Assembly (NCBI RefSeq): GCF_900156175.1
Contig: NZ_FTMV01000001.1
Span: forward strand, 558,001 to 622,000
Length of the DNA: 64,000 nt
From: Janthinobacterium sp. TND4EL3
GTDB taxonomy: Bacteria > Pseudomonadota > Gammaproteobacteria > Burkholderiales > Burkholderiaceae_D
Reading direction: 5' to 3'
Numbering within the stretch: position 1 is the first letter of the stretch; every line of letters starts with the position of its first letter. A program made the position numbers and the translations under genes. The notes below the pieces were generated by a model. The model ran no database searches. It was not told where the DNA came from and worked only from the letters and a program-made list of their open reading frames with translations. Shown one piece after another: positions 26,888 through 33,711 of the stretch.

Positions 26888-27172
26888 ATGGCTAATTCTG
26901 CCCGTACGTCCCAACCCCAACAATCCCCATCATTCGCCGGTGCTCTGTCCGTCGACCAGCTCTACCAAACCGCGTTCTATAACGGCCGCACCCCACGTAG
27001 CCAGGAATACAAGGCCGGCGCCCGCATGGCACTTGAGCATCGCATCGAGCGCAAAGACTTCGACATGCCCTACCAGGTAGGCACGGCCGCCGCCGATGCT
27101 TTCTTTGCCGGCATCGAGGAAGGCAAAACCATCTGGCGCACTGCTGCAGCAAAGATTGGCGGTGCAGCATGA
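26888..27172 (+). CDS. Small hypothetical protein, paralog of next gene
   Basis: The 94-residue product starts after AAGGAG. Its C-terminal half (PYQVGTAAADAFFAGIEEGKTIW) is nearly the same as that of the following gene, so the pair arose by tandem duplication. The repeated region also contains YxAG/GARxALxHRIE before it. Function unknown; no membrane or enzyme features. The stop overlaps the next ATG within the sequence GGTGCAGCATGAGC, a junction repeated along this operon. An in-frame extension upstream to 26618 is treated as leader. Confidence 0.75.
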   Translation: MANSARTSQPQQSPSFAGALSVDQLYQTAFYNGRTPRSQEYKAGARMALEHRIERKDFDMPYQVGTAAADAFFAGIEEGKTIWRTAAAKIGGAA

Positions 27173-27675
27173 GCGCCGTGAACAGCCAGGCAGTGGCCAT
27201 CACCGTCGACCGGCTCTTCTCTGCAGCGTTCAACGCCAGCCGCGACCCGCGCTCAGGCGAATACATGGACGGCGCCCGGGCAGCGCTTGCCTACCGCATC
27301 GAGGGCGCGCGCATCGGCCAGCCCTACCAGGTCGGCACCGCAGCGGCTGACGCCTTCGCATCTGGCATCGCAGAGGGGCACGCCATCTGGCGCCGCGCCA
27401 GCGGCCAGCCGGTGACAGCGGACGGCGACTATGTGGGCGGCCTGCGTATCATCGGCCAGCTCGCCGGCGACATCGAGGCGCAAGCCGGTGATATCGAGAT
27501 ACTGCTGGCGGCCCTGTTCGACAAGCTGGACGCGCTGGCCGACCTGGCGCCGGCCGCCGCTGATGCCGTCGCCGCCATCAACTGCTTCGCCACCTGTGCA
27601 CTGCGCAATGCCGCCCTCATCCGTGAGGGCCAAGCCAACATTGCCGCCCTGGTCGCGGAAGGCGGTGCAGCATGA
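27169..27675 (+). CDS. Hypothetical protein with duplicated N-terminal domain
   Basis: The 168-residue protein repeats the preceding gene's domain (VDRLFSAAFNASRDPRSGEYMDGARAALAYRIE, then PYQVGTAAADAFASGIAEGHAIW) in residues 12-80. It adds a helical C-terminal half (LRIIGQLAGDIEAQAGDIEILLAALFDKLDAL) that could form a coiled coil. It ends in EGGAA, as do some neighbours. ATGA overlaps occur at both ends. Similar small proteins are common in integrative elements of Pseudomonas-like and Burkholderia-like bacteria, without known function. Confidence 0.8.
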   Translation: MSAVNSQAVAITVDRLFSAAFNASRDPRSGEYMDGARAALAYRIEGARIGQPYQVGTAAADAFASGIAEGHAIWRRASGQPVTADGDYVGGLRIIGQLAGDIEAQAGDIEILLAALFDKLDALADLAPAAADAVAAINCFATCALRNAALIREGQANIAALVAEGGAA

Positions 27676-28049
27676 GCTCGCCTATTCAACGCCCTGCAGT
27701 GCTTGCCAAGTTGCCACCGACCTCCGCCGCACATCAGCCGTTCTCGTTTTTGCATAGCAGCCTGCAGTACGACCCAGGCGCGCAGTTTGTCGCTGTTGCC
27801 ATGGACATCGCCCAAGGCGTCAAGGTTTGCTTGGAAATGGCGAATAGCAGCACACTCGCCCGAGCGATGAATCTGGACGCGGACGCCGGCGAGGAAGACT
27901 TGCCGCTGCTCGATGTAACCGACACTGACCGCATCATGCGCCCGGCCGCAGCAGCGGCGCATCTGCTGGCCACCCATGCCGAGAAGCACATTGAGTGGCT
28001 CAATGAGCACAGAGCGACCGTCAACGCATCGGAAGGAGGTGCAGCATGA
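27672..28049 (+). CDS. Hypothetical protein of the small-gene operon
   Basis: A 125-residue product coupled by ATGA overlaps on both sides. The middle (DPGAQFVAVAMDIAQGVKVCLEMAN and DRIMRPAAAAAHLLATHAEKHIEWLNEH) looks like a four-helix protein in the style of DUF3077. The similarity is by eye only. It ends in EGGAA, like the previous gene. Confidence 0.7.
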   Translation: MSSPIQRPAVLAKLPPTSAAHQPFSFLHSSLQYDPGAQFVAVAMDIAQGVKVCLEMANSSTLARAMNLDADAGEEDLPLLDVTDTDRIMRPAAAAAHLLATHAEKHIEWLNEHRATVNASEGGAA

Positions 28050-28312
28050 GCGCCACGCCACCGAAACCACCAAGGACCCGCAAGGTCGCCAGGCCCGTGC
28101 TGTTGCGGCCGCCGGTCACGCTGGTGCCGGCGACGCTCAGCCGCGAAGAGCAACTGATGATTGACCGCTACCGCGCGACGGCCCCGAAGTGGCGCGACGA
28201 TATTGTGGACTTTGCCAACATGGTCGCCAAAATGTACCCGCTGGAAAAGCCAACCACCGCGCCGGCCAGCATCCGCCTGGTTGCTGACAACGAAGACCGG
28301 GGACCAAAATGA
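28046..28312 (+). CDS. Small basic hypothetical protein
   Basis: An 88-residue product. The first 35 residues are Pro/Arg/Lys-rich, followed by a helical segment (SREEQLMIDRYRATAPKWRDDIVDFANMVAKMYP) that resembles the helix found beside repressor-type DNA-binding domains, though no complete helix-turn-helix is seen. ATGA overlaps link it to its neighbours. Function unknown. Confidence 0.65.
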   Translation: MSATPPKPPRTRKVARPVLLRPPVTLVPATLSREEQLMIDRYRATAPKWRDDIVDFANMVAKMYPLEKPTTAPASIRLVADNEDRGPK

Positions 28313-28764
28313 GCGCCGCATACATGCCGCCAAACGGCGATACCGCAGAACCACTGTACGACGTTCTCACCGAAAGCGGCGAAGTCCTGGCCATGGACCT
28401 GACGCTTGATGCCGCGCACCAGCTGGCCGGCGAGCATCGGGCCTCGGCGGATTGCCCCGCCTACCGCGAGATATCCATCCGCTCGGTGCGTATTCGCCAC
28501 CAGAGCGAGCGGCAAGCAGCCAGCCGGTACCAGCTCCCCGAGCCGCCGGAAGTCGGGCCGCCGCCGGCGCTTGTTTATGGCGGTGGAACTCTTGGCCTTG
28601 AGGACGCCAGCAAGGTGACGATTCAAGCGCGCGCGCCTGCTGGCCTAGTGAGCCTGACGCTAGAGCAGGCGCTGCGCTACATCGACCACTTTGCCGAGCC
28701 CGGCCGTAGTCGCATCCTGCTGGTGCTGCCCTATCACTTTGACATGCCCGGCGGTGCAGCATGA
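28309..28764 (+). CDS. Hypothetical protein of the small-gene operon
   Basis: A 151-residue product with an N-terminal segment resembling DUF-type adaptor folds (EPLYDVLTESGEVLAMDLTLDAAHQLAGEH), a central Pro-rich linker and a C-terminal part (VTIQARAPAGLVSLTLEQALRYIDHF and SRILLVLPYHFDMPGGAA). I do not recognise it. ATGA overlaps at both ends place it in the same translational chain. Confidence 0.65.
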   Translation: MSAAYMPPNGDTAEPLYDVLTESGEVLAMDLTLDAAHQLAGEHRASADCPAYREISIRSVRIRHQSERQAASRYQLPEPPEVGPPPALVYGGGTLGLEDASKVTIQARAPAGLVSLTLEQALRYIDHFAEPGRSRILLVLPYHFDMPGGAA

Positions 28765-29078
28765 GCACCTTGGCGGAACTGGCGCGCATCCGCGCCGAGT
28801 ATGGCCTGGCGCCGGTGGGCGGCGTCCTGTGGCTGGGCATGGGTATGTTGCCGCCCAAGCGCAACGCCATCGAAATCGACCCGGCCAACTTGCCGACGCC
28901 GCTGGAATGTCGCGCGGTGGCCGGCCTGGACGTAGTGCTGCTGTTTCCTGGCACGTTGACCAGGTACGGCGCGCTGCGCACGCTGGCCGACCGGCTGTAT
29001 CAAGCACGGCCCCAGCGCTTGCTCCTGGTCGACAGTGACCATAATCGCACGGCGTTTTTGAAGTTGGCGAAAGCATGA
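28761..29078 (+). CDS. Hypothetical protein preceding the ATPase
   Basis: A 105-residue product beginning TLAELARIRAEYGLAP, with a predicted alpha/beta core (DVVLLFPGTLTRYGALRTLADRL and RLLLVDSDHNRTAFLKL) that is compatible with a small Rossmann-like or P-loop-lacking domain. Function unknown. Coupled to the ATPase by an ATGA overlap, which suggests a direct partner. Confidence 0.65.
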   Translation: MSTLAELARIRAEYGLAPVGGVLWLGMGMLPPKRNAIEIDPANLPTPLECRAVAGLDVVLLFPGTLTRYGALRTLADRLYQARPQRLLLVDSDHNRTAFLKLAKA

Positions 29079-30256
29079 TGGCGGACAATCATATCGGGGA
29101 CCAGATGGGCGGCTTTACCTTGAGCAAGGAAGACGAAGCGGCACGCTTGGCGCGCATCCAGCTGGCGCAGGCCGGCGAGACAGCGCGCCCGTTCGACCGT
29201 TCCATGCAGCGCGGCGAACGGGTGGTAAAAATCCGGTGCGGTGCCGACATCAAGCCATTGCCCATCACCTGGCTGTGGCCTGGCTGGGTGCCGGCCGGGA
29301 AGTTGACCATCCTGGCCGGCGCCGCCGGTACCGGCAAGACCACGCTCGCCCTGGCGCTGGCCGCCGTGCTGACAGCCGGCGGACGCTGGCCAGACGGTAG
29401 CGAGTGCAAGCAGATGGGAAACGTGCTGATATGGTCGAGCGAGGATGTCGCCGACGACACGCTAGTGCCGCGGCTGATTGCCTCCGGCGCCGACCTGGCG
29501 CGCTGCCACTTCATTGAGGGTATCGCGCAGGACGGGGAAAGCGTGCCGTTCGACCCTTCACAGGATATTGCCGACCTTCGCCGCGCGGTCGACGCCATCG
29601 GCGGCGTGAGCCTGCTGCTGATAGACCCGATTGTGTCGGCCGTCGCCGGCGACATGCACCGGGCCAACGACGTGCGCCGCAGCCTGCAGGCGGTGGTGGA
29701 CTTCGCCGACGCCCACGGCTGCGCTGTCATCGGCATCACGCACTTCGCCAAGGGCGGCGCAGGGAAAGCCCCGCAGGACCGGGTTATCGGTTCGCAGGCA
29801 TTCGGCGCCCTGGCGCGCATGGTGCTGGTGACGGCAAAGGAGGAAGGCAGCAACCGCCGGGTGATGGCACGGGCGAAATCGAATATTGCGCCGGACGATG
29901 GCGGCGTGGCCTACTCTCTCGACTTGGTGACCATTGCCGGCGGCATCGAGGCGACGCATGCGGTATGGGAAGGCGTCATTGAGGGCACTGCCCGGGAGAT
30001 TCTGGGCGAGGTGGAGCATGACGAGAGCGGCGGGGATAGCACTGCGCCGGCCGACCTGCAGCGCCTGCTGATTGACCTGTTGACGGAGAATGGCGGAACC
30101 ATGCCAGCGAAGCAGGTCAAGGCCGAGGTGAGCGACGCTGGCTATTCGTGGACGGCAGCCAATCGCGCGAAGGAGCGGGCGGGAATAGAGTCGGCGAAGG
30201 AAAAGGGGACTACGAAAGGCGGCTGGACTTGGTATCTACCCACGCCCGCACCTTGA
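29075..30256 (+). CDS. RepA-like hexameric helicase/AAA ATPase
   Basis: The 393-residue protein has a RecA-like ATPase core of the AAA_25/RepA (RSF1010-type) family: Walker A GAAGTGKTT (about 102-110), a signature strand NVLIWSSEDVADDTLVPRL, Walker B SLLLIDPIVSAV and a downstream GITHFAKGGAGKAPQDRVIGSQAF, as in such helicases. The C-terminal 90 residues look like a winged helix. A replicative helicase in a mobilizable element suggests that the excised circle can replicate. It is last in the overlapping operon and is followed by two large hairpins. Confidence 0.85.
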   Translation: MMADNHIGDQMGGFTLSKEDEAARLARIQLAQAGETARPFDRSMQRGERVVKIRCGADIKPLPITWLWPGWVPAGKLTILAGAAGTGKTTLALALAAVLTAGGRWPDGSECKQMGNVLIWSSEDVADDTLVPRLIASGADLARCHFIEGIAQDGESVPFDPSQDIADLRRAVDAIGGVSLLLIDPIVSAVAGDMHRANDVRRSLQAVVDFADAHGCAVIGITHFAKGGAGKAPQDRVIGSQAFGALARMVLVTAKEEGSNRRVMARAKSNIAPDDGGVAYSLDLVTIAGGIEATHAVWEGVIEGTAREILGEVEHDESGGDSTAPADLQRLLIDLLTENGGTMPAKQVKAEVSDAGYSWTAANRAKERAGIESAKEKGTTKGGWTWYLPTPAP

Positions 30257-30266
30257 AGAAACCGCC

Positions 30267-30316
30267 GAAGAAACCGAAGAAACCACAGAAATTAGTGCGG
30301 TTTCTTCGGTTTCTTC
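30267..30316 (+). repeat. Large hairpin 1 after the ATPase gene
   Basis: Arms of 18 bases (GAAGAAACCGAAGAAACC and its complement) pair perfectly across a 14-base spacer. Each arm is itself a direct duplication of GAAGAAACC. Confidence 0.9.
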
Positions 30317-30365
30317 ATGGTTTCTTCGAGCGCCTGGACTGGATGCCATGACATGAAGGGGACGC

Positions 30366-30417
30366 CGAAGGGAGCGAAGGGAGCACTGTTTTTTCTGCGC
30401 TCCCTTCGCTCCCTTCG
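30366..30417 (+). repeat. Large hairpin 2 after the ATPase gene
   Basis: Arms of 19 bases (CGAAGGGAGCGAAGGGAGC and its complement) pair perfectly across a 14-base spacer containing a T run. Each arm is a direct duplication of GAAGGGAGC. Confidence 0.9.
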
Positions 30418-30546
30418 TGCGCTCCTTACTGAGAATGAGGCGCTCCAAGCTTGCTTTTGCATTCACCCGCAGGAAAGCCGTAAACATTTATGGATGGTTG
30501 TAATTCCGGCATATAATTTCCTTCCCGTAACGCGCCGGAGACAAAA

Positions 30547-30903
30547 ATGAACCTTGAAGTTCTGAATCATCTTATCCACAACGATGTAGAGCGTATAGAG
30601 GCGCTCGCTGCCTATAAAAAGGTTGATGCGGCCGCCTCGGTGGGAATTGCGAAACTTGTTTCTGCACAGAAAGGCGATATGACCATCTTGTCGATAAAGC
30701 AGGCATTCCTTTTTAACACCGCAGTTCGGCCGCTAATCGAAAATGTGCGTTGCGAGGGAGTGATTGGCCTGGTGGAAGACGGTAACGATTCCTGTATGAA
30801 CGACTCGATTATCGACGATGAGAGTCTGCTGTTGTCATACATCGATGACGACTTCAAGTGCCAGCAGTGCCGGTATGACGCCCAAAAGATGCACGACGAC
30901 TGA
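30547..30903 (+). CDS. Hypothetical protein
   Basis: A 118-residue acidic protein (NLEVLNHLIHNDVERIEALAAY, later EDGNDSCMNDSIIDDESLLLSYIDDDF) ending in a short Cys pair (CQQC). The ATG follows an A/G-rich stretch with only a weak ribosome site. AT-richer than the preceding operon. No family recognised. It lies alone after the twin hairpins. Confidence 0.65.
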   Translation: MNLEVLNHLIHNDVERIEALAAYKKVDAAASVGIAKLVSAQKGDMTILSIKQAFLFNTAVRPLIENVRCEGVIGLVEDGNDSCMNDSIIDDESLLLSYIDDDFKCQQCRYDAQKMHDD

Positions 30904-30915
30904 CGCAACATTTGA

Positions 30916-31137
30916 TTATACGGACAGCGGGGGAGTTAGCGCCAGCATGGAATCGACACGCGCCTGCGCCGCCGACTTCCCCTCGTTCATCGCAAGTTCT
31001 TGGTTCCTGTGCGGTCGACCATCGCACCGCTGGAACGGGCCGCCACCAATCGAGTACTCAGCCAGCCAGCCCCTGCCGTAGGAGCTAAGACTCACCTCAA
31101 TCTGAAGACTACGATACTTGTAATTTGAAGAGGACAT
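30916..31137 (-). CDS. Small hypothetical protein
   Basis: A 73-residue product whose ATG has a strong CAGGAG site. It contains SLQIEVSLSSYGRGWLAEYSIGG and ends with an Ala/Asp-rich helix (GKSAAQARVDSMLAL), which suggests a compact alpha/beta domain. Stand-alone single-domain proteins of this look are frequent in Burkholderiales, without known function. An in-frame start 13 codons upstream is less likely. Confidence 0.65.
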   Translation of the reverse strand: MSSSNYKYRSLQIEVSLSSYGRGWLAEYSIGGGPFQRCDGRPHRNQELAMNEGKSAAQARVDSMLALTPPLSV

Positions 31138-31218
31138 GATTTCTCCTGAATGTTGATGGAGAAAGCTAAGTATCAATGGCTTGAGCGGATGTCAAGTGCG
31201 GCGCTGATGTCACAGTTC

Positions 31219-31776
31219 TTAGAAGATAAATTTGCCTTCGGCCTTATAGCCGTTGGGCGCTGGTGTCGGAACCATCTCCAATACCTGCTTCTCACCCTTC
31301 CGCAAATATTTCTCGAAAATGCTCTCGGAGCCTTTCCCCATAAGATAACGACCTCTTTCTCGCTCAAGCCAGCCACTAGCGGTTGCCCCTACAAATTTAG
31401 GATAGTGCTGCGATTTCGCTAAAGGACTGGAGGTGAGGAATTTTTCTTGTTGAGCGCCGTTGAGATTGGCCTGCGGATGGTTGTCTATATTGAACTTCCA
31501 CCAAACGGAAATGCGCAGTTCCCCTGAACCTACAGGGTCCCAGTTGACTATGGAAGTTTCGCCGGCAATCACTGTGGTGATGTAGCCGCCTGCGCCACGC
31601 GATTCCTCTTCGGTATATTCAAAGCGTATCAGCCCTTTTTCTAAGAGTTGATTGATTCCCAAGATAAGTAGTTTGCGATGGACATTCATGGTGGCGGTGT
31701 GAGGTTGGCTGTTGGCAACTTTGTAAGTGTAACGTAAGTAGGCGCCGGTGAGGCAGCTTGAGGCGCCACCCATCAT
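31219..31776 (-). CDS. Hypothetical protein at the right end of the element
   Basis: The 185-residue product (from the MMGG at 31776) contains NVHRKLLILGINQLLEKGLIRFEY and a C-terminal stretch GATASGWLERERGRYLMGKGSESIFEKYLRKGEKQVL. No family recognised. The reading frame stays open up to 31905, but that extension crosses the integrase arm sites and attachment core, so I do not include it. No good ribosome site is visible at 31776, so the start is uncertain. Confidence 0.6.
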   Translation of the reverse strand: MMGGASSCLTGAYLRYTYKVANSQPHTATMNVHRKLLILGINQLLEKGLIRFEYTEEESRGAGGYITTVIAGETSIVNWDPVGSGELRISVWWKFNIDNHPQANLNGAQQEKFLTSSPLAKSQHYPKFVGATASGWLERERGRYLMGKGSESIFEKYLRKGEKQVLEMVPTPAPNGYKAEGKFIF

Positions 31777-31818
31777 GCGGTAGTGCTTTTGGCCAGTAAA
31801 ACCGCAGAGATGAGCAAA

Positions 31819-31838
31819 ACCGGGTATGAAACCGGGTA
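31819..31838 (+). repeat. Right integrase arm-type repeats
   Basis: ACCGGGTA at 31819 and 31831, 12 bases apart and in the same orientation as the left pair. They lie 55-75 bases inside the right attachment core. Confidence 0.7.
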
Positions 31839-31892
31839 TAAAAATAGATTTCAATGCGCATTCCGACGTAGCTGTGAGGCTTGGATGGTGGT

Positions 31893-31912
31893 ACTTCCTG
31901 TTCAACGTCTAA
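31893..31912 (+). other. Attachment site core (attR)
   Basis: Exact copy of the last 20 bases of ychF, with no ychF coding sequence before it. Marks the right boundary of the element. Confidence 0.9.
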
Positions 31913-31944
31913 ATTCCCGTCCGGCCCCGTTCGGGGCCAGCATG

Positions 31945-31979
31945 AACCCTGCAAGTCATTGATTTGCAGGGTTTTTTAT
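31945..31979 (+). terminator. Displaced chromosomal ychF terminator
   Basis: AACCCTGCAA pairs with TTGCAGGGTT, followed by a T run. It lies 32 bases past the attR core, where the ychF terminator would be without the element. Confidence 0.85.
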
Positions 31980-32061
31980 TGCCCAGTTATTTGATCCCGT
32001 CGCCTGCTCATGCCGCGCGTTCCGGCCGGGATGGTTGCGCCTGTCTTGCTTTTTCCTATAC

Positions 32062-32080
32062 AATGAGAATAATTCTCATT
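32062..32080. promoter_or_regulatory. Fur box upstream of the FecI-like gene
   Basis: The 19-bp palindrome AATGAGAATAATTCTCATT matches the Fur consensus of inverted GATAAT-type hexamers. It predicts iron repression of the sigma factor gene. Confidence 0.85.
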
Positions 32081-32131
32081 TATATTGATGCGCCCGCCGC
32101 CTGGCTGGCCATCGGCCACAGGAAGGGTATC

Positions 32132-32650
32132 GTGAGCACCGCCGAGTCAGCGCTTCAGCAGCAAGTCAGCAGTCTGTACACCGACCACCATGGCTGGCTG
32201 CGGGGTTTGCTGCGCCGCAAGCTGGGCAATGCCTTCGATGCGGCCGACATGGCACACGACGTATACCTGCACCTGATGAAGACGGGGCGCGTGCCGCCGG
32301 CCGGGGAGTCGCGGCGCCACCTGACGCAGATTGCCAACGGCATGGTCATCGACCTGTACCGCCGCCGCCAGATCGAGATGGCCTACCTCGAAGTGCTGGC
32401 CCTGGTGCCCGAAGCGCTGGCGCCGTCCGAGGAAGAGCGCGCGCTGGTCATCGAGGCGCTGACGGAAATCGACGCCGTGCTGCAGCGGCTGCCCGCCAAG
32501 GCGCGCACCGCCTTGCTACTGTGCAAGCTGGATGGCCTCAGCTACCGCGACATCGCCGCCGAACTGCAAGTATCTGTTTCTTCCGTGGAAAAATACATCG
32601 CCGCCGGCTTGCTGGCCTGCTACCAGGCCCTGCACGGGCAGGGTGCCTGA
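32132..32650 (+). CDS. FecI-like ECF sigma factor
   Basis: This iron-starvation extracytoplasmic-function sigma factor has 172 residues. Region 2 includes LYTDHHGWLRGLLRRKLGNAFDAADMAHDVYLHLM and the following RHLTQIANGMVIDLYRRRQ; region 4 includes LPAKARTALLLCKLDGLSYRDIAAEL and SVSSVEKYIAAGL. The GTG start has GGAAGGG upstream. In Fec-type systems the sigma factor is released when ferric siderophore binds a receptor with an STN domain, which is exactly the receptor encoded at 41039. A Fur box precedes the gene. fecR follows after four bases. Confidence 0.9.
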   Translation: MSTAESALQQQVSSLYTDHHGWLRGLLRRKLGNAFDAADMAHDVYLHLMKTGRVPPAGESRRHLTQIANGMVIDLYRRRQIEMAYLEVLALVPEALAPSEEERALVIEALTEIDAVLQRLPAKARTALLLCKLDGLSYRDIAAELQVSVSSVEKYIAAGLLACYQALHGQGA

Positions 32651-32653
32651 ACC

Positions 32654-33616
32654 GTGGAAGTGGTGATTGCGCCCGCCATCGTCCAGCAGGCGGCCCGGTG
32701 GATGGCGCGCCTGTGGTCCGATGACGCCAGCGACGAAGACCGGGCCGATTGCGCCCGCTGGCGCGCGGCCCATCCGCACCACGACCTCGCCTGGCAGCGC
32801 CTGCAGGCGTTCGAAGGCAAGCTGCACAGCGTGCCGCGCGACGTGGCCCGCCACGCGCTGCGCGAACCGGCGCCCGCCGCCTACCTGCACCGCCGCCGCG
32901 CCCTGAAACTGCTGGCCGTGCTGCTGCCCGTGGGCGGCATGCTGTATGCGGCGCGCGGCACGGACGCCTGGCAAGTCGCCACGGCCGGCCATGGCACAGC
33001 CACGGGCGAGGTCCGCGAGATGACCTTGCCTGACGGCACGCGGGTGATGCTGGCCTCGGCCTCCGCCATCGACGTGCGCTTCGACGCCAGCTCGCGCCTG
33101 CTGATCCTGCGCAGCGGCGAAATCCTCGTCACCACGGCGCACGATCCGGCGCAGCGGCCGTTCCGCGTCCAGGGCCGCCACGGCACGGTGCGGGCGCTCG
33201 GTACGCGTTTTACTTTGCGGCAAGACGAACACACGTCGCGCGTGGCCGTGTTCGAGGGTGCCGTCGAAGTGCGCCTCGCGCATGCGCCCGAGCGGCCCGT
33301 GCGCGTCGCCACGGGCTACGGCGCCGTCTTTTCGGCCGACATCGTGCAGTCTGCCGCACCCGTGCCGGCCAGCGCGGCGGCCTGGAGCAAGGGCGTGCTG
33401 GTGGCCGATAACATGCGCCTCGATGCCCTGGTCGCGGAACTGGGCCGCTACCGGCCCGGCCTGCTGCGCTGCGATCCGGCCGTGGCCGGCTTGAGCGTCA
33501 ACGGGGTGTTTTCGCTGCGCGACACGGACCGCGCGCTGCACAACCTGGCGCTGGCCTTGCCCGTGCAAATCGTTGCGCGCACGCGCTTTTGGGTCACGGT
33601 GCAAGCGGCTGCCTGA
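32654..33616 (+). CDS. FecR-like anti-sigma/signal transducer
   Basis: The 320-residue inner-membrane protein couples the receptor to the sigma factor. The cytoplasmic N-terminus has the FecR motif AARWMARLWSDDASDEDRADCARWRAAHPHH; a single helix (LKLLAVLLPVGGMLYA, about 81-96) follows; the periplasmic part contains LPDGTRVMLASASAIDVRFD and LRSGEILV of the FecR domain. The GTG start lies four bases after the sigma gene. Confidence 0.9.
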   Translation: MEVVIAPAIVQQAARWMARLWSDDASDEDRADCARWRAAHPHHDLAWQRLQAFEGKLHSVPRDVARHALREPAPAAYLHRRRALKLLAVLLPVGGMLYAARGTDAWQVATAGHGTATGEVREMTLPDGTRVMLASASAIDVRFDASSRLLILRSGEILVTTAHDPAQRPFRVQGRHGTVRALGTRFTLRQDEHTSRVAVFEGAVEVRLAHAPERPVRVATGYGAVFSADIVQSAAPVPASAAAWSKGVLVADNMRLDALVAELGRYRPGLLRCDPAVAGLSVNGVFSLRDTDRALHNLALALPVQIVARTRFWVTVQAAA

Positions 33617-33632
33617 CAATATTGCGGGCCCG

Positions 33633-33672
33633 ATTGAGGGTTTTGTCATCTCGTTCGGGATATAGGGTGAGA
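33633..33672 (+). promoter_or_regulatory. Probable ECF promoter of the ABC operon
   Basis: The sequence ATTGAGGGTTTTG, then CGTTCGGGA 19 bases from its start and TAGGGTGAGA, recurs almost unchanged before the receptor gene (40966). Such sharing suggests recognition by the FecI-like factor. Confidence 0.65.
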
Positions 33673-33711
33673 GCCACTCTTTTCTTCTGACACCATGCCT
33701 GTCCTTTTTTC

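Larger units (their letters stand above)
12491..31912. mobile_element. 19.4 kb integrative element (mobilizable island) in ychF
   Basis: Bounded by a 20-bp direct repeat of the ychF 3' end. Just inside the left end lies a P4-type integrase, and paired octamer repeats occur near both ends. Contents are AlpA-like regulators, a MOBV-type relaxase, a palindrome-rich noncoding zone, a candidate defence cassette, a small-gene polycistron ending in a RepA-like ATPase, and orphan genes. No transposase, type IV secretion genes or phage structural genes are visible, so it is probably mobilizable rather than self-transmissible. Base composition varies inside, with an AT-rich stretch at about 24.9-26.6 kb. 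Confidence 0.9.

Noticed and set aside
31777-31905. N-terminal extension of the hypothetical gene at the right end
   Set aside because: It crosses the attachment core and translates the arm-type repeats (IPGFIPGF), so it is coincidental.
12491-31912. Complete prophage or self-transmissible ICE
   Set aside because: No capsid, tail, terminase or type IV secretion genes are visible.
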